Of a stretch of DNA of 64,000 bases, positions 1 through 11,560 are shown piece after piece; position 1 is the first letter of the stretch; the number at the start of each line of letters is the position of its first letter. The translations under genes were made by a program, and so were the position numbers. Where the stretch lies: positions 6,405,184 through 6,469,183 of the forward strand of contig NC_054085.1 of NCBI RefSeq assembly GCF_017562075.2, in the 5' to 3' direction. Under the pieces are notes generated by a model. That model did no database searches. It was not told the origin of the DNA and was given only the letters and a program-made list of their open reading frames with translations. Source of the stretch: Anopheles merus. Taxonomy: Eukaryota; Arthropoda; Insecta; Diptera; Culicidae.

Positions 1-61
1 GATGCTTTTGAGAATGTTTAGTATTTTTAATGGCTTTTTATTTAATATATGTACCGAGTTT

Positions 62-95
62 TGTATTATTGTATTGTATTGTATTGTATTGTATT
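62..95. repeat. (GTATT)n pentanucleotide tail of the non-LTR element
   Basis: Five tandem GTATT units plus partial flanks. Read on the minus strand this is (AATAC)n at the 3' end of the retrotransposon remnant, so it is probably the element's own tandem tail and not an independent microsatellite. Confidence 0.7.
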
Positions 96-1430
96 TCTTA
101 GTTGCGAGTCCGCCTAATAATGGTTACACAAGCTTTAGTAATAATAATAGTAATAATAATAATAATAGTAATAGCTAACGACTAAATGTTATACAAATCA
201 TATTCGCTCTCTAAATTGTCGTGTCGTTTCATTAAAATCAAAATGGCCTGCAAGTGCATTAAATTCGCGCATCATTACCGTAATGGGTTCATTAGATCCG
301 TACTGCGTATTTCTAAAATTAGTTCTTAATTACTGTCGATTTCTGGTGGTTGGCCTGTTTGCATTTAATTTAATTTGTTCCAATATTTTCGGACAGTCAA
401 TATTTCCACAAAGTAGGTCAGCAATGAACAAGGCTTGCGCATTTCTTCTTCTATCAGCGAGAGTCTCTAATCCTAGCAGTAAACGACGCGATTGGTATGG
501 TGGCAAAGTGTTACTATCACTCCACTGAAGTCGCCGTATCGCAAAACGTGTGAATTTGCGTTGGATTCTTTCCATTCTCTCTTTCCAAACTTCAGCAGAT
601 GGACACCAGACAATTGAGCAGTACTCCAATATAGCCCTAACTAATGCACAGTACAAAGTTTTCACACACACTGGATCGTTGAATTCCCTCGTCATTAAAT
701 AAACCTAGAGTTCTGTTTGCTATCTTGATGATATCTTCATAATGCGTTTTAAAAGTCAGTTTTGTGTCAAGTAGAACACCTAGGTCGCGTATTTGACTTT
801 TCTTCTGAAGAAGCTGTCCGTTTATCCTATAGCTATGTGAGACGTGCACGAGTAAAGAACACAAGGACACATTTTTCAATACACAGACATAACATATTAC
901 GCTTACACCACTTATCGAATAAGTCCAGAGCCATTTGGAGGGTATTAGTGTCTTTGGAAAACGAGTATAACTCAATGTCGTCGGCATACATTAAAAATTC
1001 CACATCACGCAGGACAAACTCACATCATTAATATATAACAGAAAAAGTAGCGGTTCAAGATTACTGCCCTGAGGCACACCTGATGTACAGTAAAACGGAT
1101 TTGATACAACTTGTCCAAATTTTACACAATATAGTCGGTCTATTAAATAAGATTGGAGCCAAGTGAGAGTACTCTCGGTTAGTCCTAGTTTTTTTAGTTT
1201 TGCGAGCAGCATATCGTGTGATATGCTGTCGAAAGCTGCTTTCAGATCTGTGTACACACAGTCTGTTTGTAGGCCAATATCCATGCCACTCAAACAATCC
1301 GAGACAAATTTTACCAAATTTGTGGAGGTTGAACGCTTCGGCATGAATCCATGTTGTTCGTTGCAGATATAATGCCGAGATGCATTCAGCAGGATCTCAT
1401 GAAAAATTATTTCACACACTTTAGCACATG
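62..1430 (-). mobile_element. Truncated jockey-like non-LTR retrotransposon with a broken reverse transcriptase
   Basis: Minus-strand fragments in successive frames form one reverse transcriptase. Segment 1437-991 carries HGFMPKRST, the catalytic TDLKAAFD block, SGVPQGS (about 1083-1063) and LLYIND. The YADD catalytic box lies at 988-977 in another frame. A later frame (about 840-690) carries RINGQLLQKK and DLGVLLDTKLTFKTHY, and 695-330 carries the thumb-like NDPVCVKTLYCALVRAILEYCSIVWCPS. At least three frame changes are visible, near 1020, 845 and 690, so it is dead. The endonuclease and the first ORF are missing, a 5' truncation typical of target-primed insertion. Past the stop at 330 come about 150 bases of 3' UTR, an AT-rich trinucleotide stretch (138-176) and a (TACAA)n-like tail (62-95). 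Jockey/CR1-group assignment rests on motif style only. Confidence 0.87.
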
Positions 1431-2177
1431 AACACATTCACGATTATGTCTTATCGTTCGTCAATCTGGAACATACTCTTTGTATTTTTTAAATTATTTT
1501 TGCACAGTTCTGTCTTCTTGCCAATATTTGATACAAAAGTGAAAAATTTCTTAAAATAATTTTATAATTAGTATTAGTTAATAACACGTAATATGTTACA
1601 ATATGCATTGAACCGATCTTGCTTGAACTTCAATCCGGCTTCAATGTGCTGGCTTTAATCTTTCGAAAGGAAAACTTCCTTCTATTTTATTATATTTTAT
1701 TTGGAGAGTATGGCTAGCACATGTAAACATAACAAAAAAAGCAAATAACAAATCATACCACGTTTTATCCTTCTACAAGGATAGCTGATATTTAACACAG
1801 CTGACTGGTGTGGTTTTAATACGCCGGTACGTTGGCGTATCGTTAAAGCTCCATTCCTCATAATCCATTGGTCAGACCAATCTAGCTTAGTAACCAGCAA
1901 GCCTAGATTACATTAATTAGGCCCATTTCTCTTCCCGTTGATGTCTAACATTGATTTTTCTTACCTACAATTTCACAACGTACACCCATTTCATTCCGAC
2001 CGAAGCACCGATGCGGGACAACGCAAGGTGGCATAATTCTCACCGAGCTCTCCAAAAGCTCTGTGTATCGTTCTTCTCTCACATTCGAGTACAAATAATA
2101 TTCCTACCATTATCATGCCGGGCCCGGGTACCATACTCACGTCAATTCTTTCTTTTTTACTTCGAATCTCATTCCAG
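1431..2177. other. Intronic sequence between the retrotransposon and the first visible exon
   Basis: No further exon, RNA gene or clear repeat was recognised here. The last 40 bases before 2178 form the pyrimidine-rich acceptor region of the first Tmtc3 exon in the window. Confidence 0.6.
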
Positions 2178-2277
2178 GTGACCGGTGTCGTCGGACGGGC
2201 GGAAACACTCTCGTCAGTGTTTTTCCTGGCAGCGTTCATTTTCTACACCAAGGCGACCAGGCGGAAAAAATCCACAG
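2178..2277 (+). CDS. Tmtc3: Tmtc3 internal exon (VTGVVGRAE membrane segment)
   Basis: Exon of 100 bp encoding 33 codons plus one base. A pyrimidine-rich tract ending in ATTCCAG precedes it and CAG|GTACGT follows. The peptide starts VTGVVGRAETLSSVFFLAAFIFY and continues with a basic KATRRKKS stretch. From knowledge of the family, human TMTC3 carries VTGVVGRAELLSS directly after an HPIHTEA motif; the near-identity here separates it from TMTC1 and TMTC2, which read VAGIVGRAD. The segment SSVFFLAAFIFY is hydrophobic and fits a transmembrane helix followed by a positively charged flank. The exon starts in phase 0 and ends after one base, which matches the two bases that open the exon at 16138. The preceding exon, with HPIHTEA and the N-terminal acidic luminal loop, is not in the window. 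TMTC proteins act in the ER in O-mannosylation of cadherins. Confidence 0.93.
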
Positions 2278-3335
2278 GTACGTATCGCATCGTAGCTTGT
2301 CGCGGTGGGACCAACGTTCAGAGCGTGGTGAAAGGGTGTAATGTTGCGCAAACAAGTGTAATCACCTTCGAGGGCAGCTAGGGTGATAGAAATGAGAGTA
2401 GAAATGGTAGTAAAAAAAGGGACCGACCGAACGTGCGGATTTCACAACTCGGCGTAGTGTCGAGCAGGTGACGATTACTCTAGCATTGCGAAACTGATGA
2501 ATAACTGTTGCTTTGTGAGCGGTTGAAAAAAGTACTTCCTGTATAAGCTAACAGAGTTGGGCGGAAGTAACAAAGCAACACTGGTGGGGCAAATATGTCT
2601 GACCACAGCAGGAATAGAAACCAACCATACGGAACAGTATAAAACCTTTGTGAAAACAATATCGAAAAATATCATAACAGCACTATTTAATATTTTGTGC
2701 AACTCTGATTTTTCAACTATGTACATCAGTTGTTTATTTCTGGATATAGCTGGATAAATGCTATTTCCTTAGTTCTAAAATTTCATGCTTGAAAAACTAG
2801 TCGATTTCATTCAAGCATCAAGCATTGTAATTCAGCTCTACCAGTGAATACTTTATATGGTTCACTGTTTGGATTTGACATATGTGTTTCCCTCTGATAA
2901 ACGTTTTTAAAAATAATTAATTTATGGTTTCCGTGCCTATAATCACGGAGCTTCAATTAAGTCCTTTATTGATCAGGTTGGCTTAAAGATATGTAAAAAA
3001 ATACCGGATAATCTAATAAACGGTGTTCAGAAATAAGCCCCTGATTAGTACATATGCAAAATCTTTAGCAAATACAGCCAGAATCCGCTCGCTATGTTTC
3101 CAATTAGGGAATTCAACATGCAGCGAGCCGAAATTAAATCACTGATAGCTGGCTTTTTTTGCTGGCTTGCACCCATATCTGTCATAATAGTGCACTTGAT
3201 GCACTCAGTACCCTAATGCAATTCAACTCGTACCGTGGCACCCTACCAGGCATGCCACTGGGCAACATGCTTGTGTCAAGGATCCACTCAAAATGCCACC
3301 TAATATGTGAAATCAATCAATTTAGAACGTTCCTA

Positions 3336-3371
3336 TGCTGCTGCTGTTGCTGCTGCTGCTGCTACTGCTGC
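3336..3371. repeat. Imperfect (CTG)n microsatellite
   Basis: About twelve TGC/CTG triplets with TTG and TAC interruptions. It sits in an intron, so the poly-Cys or poly-Ala frames it creates are not coding. Confidence 0.9.
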
Positions 3372-5646
3372 ACCCTATCATAGTTCTGATCCAATTTCAA
3401 TTCCACCCTTATCCTTTACCGCGCACCAGAACTACGTACGTTTCACTCGCTGTGCACAGCTGAGCCCATTGCTTGGCGTTGCACATTATGCAACTGTCCG
3501 CACACCACCGTTTCGAGCAATTTGCTGATTTTACAAGAGCACATGCACACAGCACAAAATGTGATTAATTATTGAAAATCCGCTCCCTAATGATTTGCTA
3601 TTCATTGGCGAAAATTCCTGGCGCGCTTGAAATGGTGGTGGTCTCCGGTTGTGTCAGGGTGTGTGTGTACGGTGTTTGGTTGCAGTGCTTAGATTGCACC
3701 TGTTTGACTTTTGATAGCTAGCGTTTGTGTAGAGTGAAAAGAAAAAAAGACAGCTGAAGCATCATCTGACTTTATCTAGCGTTTACGCCATTTATACGGC
3801 GAGGATACCCATTCATCTATTTTGGCTTTAATCACAGCTTCCTTTATCTAGCATTGCTTGGTTAGGTCTTTCAATATACTGTATACTATTATATAGTAAC
3901 ATAATACATTATGGAATATCAAATAAATATGCATGCAACAGTTTATCTCCTATAAAAATAAATGATTTAATGAAGCAGACCAAATAAGACTTTTGTATAA
4001 TCATTTAATGTAAGAGATTGTTTTTGGGGAAAATAGTTCATTCAATTATGAAAAATATAATATTTTCGTTTTGTTTCAACCACAAAAAACCTTAGCTTAA
4101 TCATATTATATTATTTTTGCTTTACTCTGAAGTCATTTAATTTCCATCGTCGCATTCACTTAAGCTTTTGTTTTTCACGCTGACGTTAGCTTTTAAATTA
4201 AGCAAAAACCTTCTCAACACAAAAAGAACATAAATTGTTGCAGGACTTACAATGAGATTAAAATGTAAACCTGTTCATCAATCGCGCTTGCGTGTACTCC
4301 CGTGGGGTTGCAGGGAAATTAAGGAAAATTTAACCGTCCGTCTCTCTACGGTGACTTGGCCTGCCATTACGCAAATCTTTTTTACCATTTTGTTAAAAAT
4401 GACCACCATTTGCCATATAGAGAGGACAGCCAAAAACCCTTTTGGAAAGTGTGTCCCAAAACCATCCACACCAACCTCCATTTACTTCCAGCATCCCAAC
4501 GAGATTTCTCGTTCATCCAATCCCTTCGACGCCACACAATGGATTCGATTTATTTTCGAAATTTCGGCGCGAAAAACTAACTACCTTACTTGCAACTACC
4601 GTTACGGTAGAAAGGAAAAAAATGCCGTGCTCTTTTCGGCTTCGCGGTACGTTGCAAAATGTTAAAATTCCTTTCACACCAATGAAATTACAACATTTAT
4701 CAAGTAAATTACTTGACGGGTTTTTTTTTCTTCGGAAAACGGAACAGAGGTTCGAGCTGATGGTTTGGGCTTTGTAGCATCGTCACGAAATTGGGATCAG
4801 TTGCAGTAGCGTTTACCGCAGTCCTTGTGAGATGTGCCAGCGCGTTTTGGAAGTGTAGAATGAACGGTAAAGCATTGGGGGAGTGGAGCGGAGGAAGCAT
4901 GACTCCCACAAGAAAAGAATCTGGCTCTGTTTGGCACCGGCTGCAATAATCGGTTGGAAGCCGACAAAGTTTTGCACCGAAATTGAAAGAGCATTTGGCA
5001 CGTTTTTTGAGTGAAAGGTTGCTAGGTGTTTGCGTTTCGGTGCCAGCAGTGTAGTAGTTTTGGGAAAAATGCATCCCCACTGACACCCCCAACCTCTTCC
5101 AACAATCGTGAAAAGTTTTGCGTTTAGGAACAATGTAGCGTGCTACTTTGGTTCTGTTAGTGGTGCACTGTACGGACAATAAATCATGGTAGCAATGGTC
5201 CAGGCGGTATGGGAACGGGTTGAATTTATGTGGGAATAATTTACAAACTTCAGCTTCAACGGGTTCCAGCGTCAATGGGGAATTTTTAACGAAAGGTGTT
5301 GGTAATAGCTGAAATTTTATTTCATTTGCTTTAGTTTTCTTGCCGTCTTTTTTAATCGTGTTTGTTACAATTTATTTCTATAGCGCGGCAGCTTGCTACC
5401 CACTTCACAGTAATTTGACAAAACATAAGTTTCAAAGTACCGAAAGTACCGAAAAAACACTAAAATATGAACATAACACAATATATTTAAAATTTCAGTC
5501 ACGTGTCCCTTGCTTTAGCGCCATAAATAATTAATCCATCCGATATTCTCAACGAATTGCATTTGCCAATACCCTTGTGTAAAGTGAATGTCAACTTTTA
5601 CTGCTGTATTCAGCAAGCTCTCGACAACACATCCGGCACTTCGGCA

Positions 5647-5654
5647 GTGTATGC
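5647..5654. repeat. 8-bp target-site duplication, left copy (GTGTATGC)
   Basis: GTGTATGC directly precedes the foldback element and is repeated exactly at 7410-7417. An 8-bp duplication is the hallmark of hAT transposition. Confidence 0.92.
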
Positions 5655-5752
5655 TAGTGATGGGTAAATTCAACAAAAATCCGGAATCGCTTCCGACTGA
5701 CTCCGCCAAAATTGGAAGCGGTTCCGGAAGGTAGGTGCAAAACTCCGACCTC

Positions 5753-6000
5753 GGAGCCGTCTGGAGCTGTCGGAGCCGTCCGGAGCCGTCCGGAACCGCT
5801 AGTCGGCAGCCGGAGCCGGTCGGAGCCGTCCGAGCCGTCGGAGCCGTCGGAGCCGTCTGGAGCCGTCCAGAGCCGTCCGGAGCCGTCGGAGCCGTCGGAG
5901 CCATCCGGAGCCGTCAGACCCGTCGGAGCCGTCCGGAGCCGTTAGTCGGCAGCTGGAGCCGGTCGGAGCCGATGGAGCCGGTTGGAGCCGTTGGGGCCGT
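5753..6000 (+). repeat. GGAGCCGTC minisatellite, left arm of element 1
   Basis: Tandem 9-bp GGAGCCGTC units, some with an added C (CGGAGCCGTC) or point changes (GGAGCCGGT, GGAACCGCT). It mirrors the inverted array at 6984-7325. GC-rich against an AT-rich intron. Confidence 0.93.
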
Positions 6001-6983
6001 CAGAGTCGTTGTCATAGTCGGAAGTATTCTGAAGCGCTTTAATTTCCCGATATCAGCGATAATTTCTTTTAAAAAAACAGCTCACGAGTAAAAAATATAT
6101 AGATATAGATATAGAGATAATATAGAGATAACGTCTCAACACATAGGGAAAAAATGAATCAAACTAGGAGGTCAAGAAGCAATAGAACTAAGACGGGAGG
6201 TGGGTTTGATAAAATACGAAGCAACGAGGCAGACGAGTGTAAAGGCCTTATTAGACGAAGAAAAATACTGTCATTCGATTTTGTAATCTATTTTTCAAAC
6301 AGGGTTTGACAGATAGATGCCAGTCGGAAAATCGGAATTCGACATGCTCTATTCCGATTTGCTCAAGAGTAGATTTTTGCTGTCAATGTCGATAGAGCGT
6401 GTTGAATTTCTTGATAATGATGAATAAAAACAACAAAAATGAGAAACAACGAATGATTCTTTCGGATAAAGCCAGGAAAATCAATAAATTAAATAATAAA
6501 TGTGAAAGGTGACAGAACAATTCTCTTGCCTTATTACACGTACGAGAGGTATTTTTGTGCCATAGTCTTAGTTTGACAGATAAATTCCTATCGAGAAATG
6601 ACAGTATTTTCCTCCGTCTAATAAGGCCTTAATTATGGCAGTTTTGCACGGTTGTTTACATCGACTAACGTGTATTGTATAGGCCGCCTTGGTTTTTACC
6701 GAATAACATGATGGCACATAGACAAGACAAAGAATATAACTATCAATCATCCGTCCATCTTTTATGAAAATAAAGATCAATAATAGTTTGATTCATATTT
6801 TTTCCCCCTATGTATACGAGCAAACAATTATTTTTGACTTTATTGTTGAAAAAAAAATACAAAAAAACTTCGGAGCAATCAATGAAGAAGACTCTTTTTT
6901 TACTCGTGAGCTGTTTTTTTAAATGAAATTATCGCTGATATCGGAAAATTAAAGCGCTTCAGAATACTTCCGACTATTACAAC

Positions 6984-7325
6984 GACTCCGACGGCTCCAA
7001 CAACTACGACGGCTCCGACCGGCTCCGGACGGCTCCAACCGGCTCCGTCGGCTCCAACTGCTACGACGGCTCCGACCGGCTCCAGCTGCCGACTAACGGC
7101 TCCGGACGGCTCCGACGGCTCTGACGGCTCCGGACGGCTCCGACGGCTCCGACGGCTCTGGACAGCTCCGACAGCTGCAACGCCTCCTACGGCTCCGACG
7201 GCTCCATTTGCCGACCAGCGGCTCAGACGGCTCCGGACGGCTCCAACGGCTCTGGACGGCTCCGACGGCTCCGGACGACTCCGAACGGCTCCGACGGCTC
7301 CGGACGGCTCCGATGGCTCCGGGCG
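6984..7325 (-). repeat. GGAGCCGTC minisatellite (inverted), right arm of element 1
   Basis: GACGGCTCC units, the reverse complement of the left-arm array. Longer than the left array by roughly 90 bp, so the two arms have changed copy number independently since they formed. Confidence 0.93.
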
Positions 7326-9366
7326 GAATCGAAATCGGAATCGGAGCCGGAGTAGCAATACTCGGAAGCGATTCCGAACCGTGGGTGCGATTCCGGTTAC
7401 CCATCACTAGTGTATGCGGCAATGCGCATTGCACATACTCGAAGCGAAACGACTCAAACCGACAAGCAACTTGGAATATTTGCACAAAAATTAACCTTGT
7501 GTGCGCTAATCGTCATCACCCTCAAAGTGTATTCGGGCTGCAGACCTTTTTTACACATATGGTATCCGTACATGAAACACGAAACGCTTTGCTAACGAAT
7601 GCTGACTTGTATGTTCCTTCTTCTCATCGACAACACGCTGTTTGTGCACTCAGGACTAATCCACATAGAAACGAACCAATCATTTTCGTATGCAAACCAT
7701 TCACGATACAAATTGAAGTGTAGTGAACACATAAAAACTTATAAAAAATGGTACGGACCTTTCCAAATTTGCACCACGATACCGAGAAAGGAGATTGAAA
7801 TGTTCGTACTTCATAGTACATCGAGATTTGGCGTCATTTTGATCGCATTTAATGTTTGCATGCAAATAGAATTGCAACGTCGTAAAAATAACCTGAATCC
7901 ACCAGCCTTCTTGCAAACCCGGAAATAATTTGATCGAATTCCAAGGAAACACATGCCAATGCAAAGCATTATCGTCTAAAACCACGTTGTGGTAAATTTG
8001 AATGAATTTCAGTAAAAATGAAATACGTGCTTGGCTGGAAGGGTTCCCGGAAATTTGACAGGAAAATTGCTTTCTCCAACAACAAAAAGCAACGCAATCG
8101 AAGGCAGCACCCAACGAACAAAAAAGGTGCTTTTGAATGAACCATACCGGGGGGTTTCTGTTACCCGGTGGGATAAACTTTCATTTTTACTACTCACTGC
8201 TGGGACCATCTTGCAACAAGAGTGCTAGAAGAAAGCTTTAAGCAAAGTGAGTAGAAAGAAAGAATCACTTTGCAAAATGCACCCGCAAAACGTTGCAAAC
8301 GTTGACTTTGGTTCCGGCTGCTACCGTGACTGCATCCGGTTGCATCATTAAGAACTGCAGCACCAATGCATAGTTGCACTGTTCCTGTTTCCTGTTGAGG
8401 CAGGGCTGATTTTTTTCTCCTTTTTTTCCTGCCCTAATTTTGTTTACTTCGCCTCTTCATTTCGTGCAACGATCGAGCCATGCTCTGCTGTGTCGGGAAC
8501 TTTTCGCAAGCAAAGAAAGCTCTCTCATTACAAACGACGTCGATGCTGTAGCACCGAGGTGTTGGCCCGCGATGGTGTTAGTGGGTAAAACATTAAAGCT
8601 TGAACTGATTGTTGGCGGATTCCGGTGCAACTGCGCTGTTGCCTGCCCTACGACGAGAGAAAGTAGCACGATTGCTTCACGCGCTTGCAATCTTCAAAAC
8701 CGGGACAGCAAGGAAACACTCTTCAACGCGGAGAACTTGGTCGTTGTTGCTAACGTCGAGTAGACTCCTCCCCCGAGGAAAAGCATTCCATCAGCAGTTG
8801 TTACTGGAGTCGGACAGAATTGCAGATTGTGGAGCAAGAGAAAAAAAAAACAAAACCACGCCAATACGTACTGTAGCGGATCGGAGGACTGAGTTTTGCG
8901 TAGGGAACGCGTTACTCCTGCCAACGTTTTGGCACGCTTGTTTTTCTTCACGTTTTTGGCGATCACCCTTCGGCAAGTTGCTGTGGTGAACTTCTTTGGA
9001 GTATAGGGAAACGTCGGAGGGCGTGATTTATTTACGACAAGCTTTTGGAAAAGTAAATTCTTGCAGCACAACATACAACTTTGGCAACACTGCGATTTGC
9101 CTGCTAGCTGGAAAGTGTCGACGATGCTTATGGATAAGTAATTGATTATTCTTTTTTTTTTGTTTAAAGCAGCTAGAGAGTATTTATTGATTAGGGGTGC
9201 CTGTTAATATTAAAAGTGCATACATGTTCAACTTGTGAAATTCAAGCTGAAGTTAATATGTAAATGACATGGAATGTTTGTCAGCCATCTCAAGATGCAG
9301 CTGATTCTAGGAACTTACCTTTGTATGCTTGCCAACTTGCAACTCAATTGCAGAAAATATAACGAT

Positions 9367-10101
9367 GGGGCATTTCAAGATTCTAGTCAGTTTTTTTATA
9401 TGCAGTTTGTCAAATGGAGGCTGAAATCGTGTAAACACTCCATACAAAACCGCACACAACACTAGCCTGCGATTTCAGCCTAGATTATTTTAGACTAAGG
9501 GGCGGTCCCGTAGTACAGTCGTCAACTCGAACGACTCAATAACATGCCCGTCATGGGTTCAAGCCTAGAATGGCCCGTCTCCCTGTAGCAAGGATTGATT
9601 ATCCTATCCGGCTGTGTTGGTAATGAATAAAGTCTCAAAAGCCCGTACAGCAGGATAGGACGTTAAGCCATAATAGAAGACGAAGTATTTTAGCCTCAAA
9701 ACTTCCTTAAGATCTGCTCGAAAAATGTCAAAATAATGTGATATTTTCATTTATCCCAAGGTGTATTAAAGAGATCAGGTGGTGGAATCTAGAAACAATA
9801 AGTATGTAAACCAGGTGGTCTCATAGCATGTTTGTTATAACCAAATTTGAACGTCACTTTTTGACAGGACGGGTGAAAACTTTTGCTCGAACAGGCTTTC
9901 TAGTAACTTGACGACTACACAAACTACGCTTAATATCTTCATTCAGAGGCAGAAGTGATAAAAACCAACATTCAATACGTACACCTTAGGATAAGCCCAC
10001 CTATATAGTATACCCACTAAGATCGCTCGAAAATTGCTAGACAATGGAAACAGCTGATAGACTGAAATTTCAGCCTGCAATCTTAAAACGGAAAGGGGCC
10101 C
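9367..10101 (-). mobile_element. Family-A MITE, copy 1 (interrupted by a SINE)
   Basis: An interspersed repeat also found at 25035-25582 and 50642-51352; this copy is in the opposite orientation. Shared landmarks include AGGCTGAAATTTCAGCCT near one end, a GGTGGGCTTATCC block, a CCAGGTGGTCTCATA block, TTTTTGACAGGRCGGGTG and TATGGAGTGTTTACA near the other end. The ends resemble an inverted GGGSCCCTTTC. A SINE occupies 9494-9685. No coding capacity is visible. The superfamily cannot be assigned; the target duplication is unclear. Confidence 0.82.
9494..9685 (+). mobile_element. tRNA-derived SINE, copy A, nested in the MITE
   Basis: Contains A-box-like TAGTACAGTCGTCAACTCG followed about 35 bases later by a B-box-like GGGTTCAAGCC near 9555-9565, the layout of a tRNA-derived pol III promoter. 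The tail is AGAAGACGAAG. TATTTTAG occurs immediately on both sides (9486-9493, 9686-9693), a plausible 8-bp target duplication. Related copies lie at 16661-16870, 25960-26097 and 53835-54030. It may be a SINE200-type Anopheles family, which needs a library search. Confidence 0.85.
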
Positions 10102-11505
10102 TATGATGGTATTGTGATAGTGAAATATTTTATTTTTCTTTTAAGATCTAGGAACTCTCACTTTTATACAGGAGTTATTCAATGCATTTCATTGCATAGT
10201 AACATATAATTAAAAAGATTATATGAACCTTTGAACCGCTTTGAAGATATTCAAAACTTCATTGTGTCAAAATTAATTGTGAGTATAACTTAATAGTTTT
10301 TAGGAAGTTGTTGCGAATCACGGTAAAATGTATTAAATGAATTTATATATAAATAACAAAAAATAGAAAGCAAGCTGTTGAACCATTAAATCAAATCGTT
10401 AGTGAAAGCCTATTGTATTAGCCACTTCAAAAAAGCGAACTAACTATGAATGTTATTGTCTATGAACTATGAATCTTTACTATCTTCACATGATACCGTT
10501 TGCGCAAGTGCACCAACCCACTTGAAATACATTTTCAAGCTACTGAAGCCATTCTTGATGGAGTACAGAAAAGAATACATTGAACGAAAAAATCCTTCTT
10601 CATAAGATGATAAAAGCCTGCTGCATACTGCATACTACACTCGACGAAAGCCCTGCAAACCTTGCGCCGTACCGAAACGACTGCTATCCCTCGATCGGTT
10701 GCAGATTGCATTGGTTGCCAATCGTTTACATCGTCGACCCGCGTCAGCACGGCACGGCAACACCGGAAAGCATCAGATGACACTGCATCATCCGGCCTGT
10801 CTCTGGTCGCTTTTCTCTGCAGAAAAGCGCACTAAGTGGATGCACTTAAGACCGATGCGAAAACCCATCCGTCCAAACGAAACGTTGTGCCTTGAGCATT
10901 GCGTCATTGCATCGACGCGACCGCAAAGGGAAAAGGGTGAAGTTGTTATTTTTTTCACACTCCCAATGATGGACATCACAGTTAAAAGCAGTCGCTAATG
11001 GGTGTCTTTGTCAATACTATCTGCTGCTAGGCGCAGTTCCAGCGATTGCGATGGGTGAATCTTTTTAATTGCCTCTTTGTATCGACATAATGTAATGGGA
11101 AATGAAGCATTTGCGAAGATTCTCTCAGCTGTCATATCTATCCATATTTAATTAAACCCTAACAGTGCTCATCCTGCGCTGGCAACATTTAATCAGTTGA
11201 AATGTGTATTAGGTCTCTGCAGTACTTTCTCCTCGAATGTTTTCCTCGCGCTATAAAGTTTTTGAACCCTTTTTAAAATCAGGTCACGCAAATGCTTCAC
11301 AGCAATTTGGTGATGCTGGACGCCCGAATTCCCCAGGGCACCATCAACACATCGTAATTGTCACATTTGTCTCATAGTTCAGGATGTTTCGTTTATACTT
11401 GTTTGTCCTTTTCTTGGCATCATTGCAGCACATTTTATCCTATCATTGCAGCTGACCCATGGCGACAACGTGGCACTAAAGCGTTTGTCAACCAGTCGTG
11501 ATCGA

Positions 11506-11509
<4 letters not shown>

Positions 11510-11559
<50 letters not shown>
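11510..11559. repeat. (GT)25 microsatellite
   Basis: Perfect GT/TG dinucleotide run of about 50 bp within the intron. Confidence 0.97.

Positions 11560-11560
<1 letters not shown>

Larger units (their letters stand above)
5655..7409. mobile_element. Foldback hAT-type non-autonomous element 1 (1,755 bp)
   Basis: The ends read TAGTGATGGGTAA and, inverted, TTACCCATCACTA: a perfect 13-bp terminal inverted repeat with exact 8-bp duplications outside (5647-5654, 7410-7417). Each arm then has a GGAATCG/GCTTCCGA subterminal patch, an array of 9-10 bp GGAGCCGTC units (left about 5753-6000, right about 6984-7325 inverted) and a unique inner segment (6018-6095 versus 6895-6976 inverted). The central ~800 bp holds further inverted pairs. 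The whole element can therefore fold into one very long hairpin. No transposase is encoded; open frames over the arrays are repetitive Ser-Glu-Pro or Gly-Ala-Val strings created by the minisatellite. The hAT assignment comes from the TIR style and the 8-bp duplication. Confidence 0.92.

Noticed and set aside
1990..2025. A THFIPTEAP reading resembling the HPIHTEAV motif expected just before the first Tmtc3 exon
   Set aside because: It lies 150 bp upstream of the exon with no donor site placed to join in phase, and the residues around it do not match the family. The true upstream exon is probably outside the window.
4709..5275. 188-codon minus-strand open frame
   Set aside because: No family resemblance, several overlapping frames of similar quality, and intronic position.
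5712..7485. Open frames of 77-152 codons rich in Ser-Glu-Pro or Gly-Ala-Val
   Set aside because: They translate the GGAGCCGTC minisatellite of the foldback element in several frames; there is no independent evidence of coding.
9500..9575. A- and B-box pair that could be taken for a tRNA gene
   Set aside because: No cloverleaf can be closed, and the same sequence recurs with a tail and target duplications, so it is a SINE.
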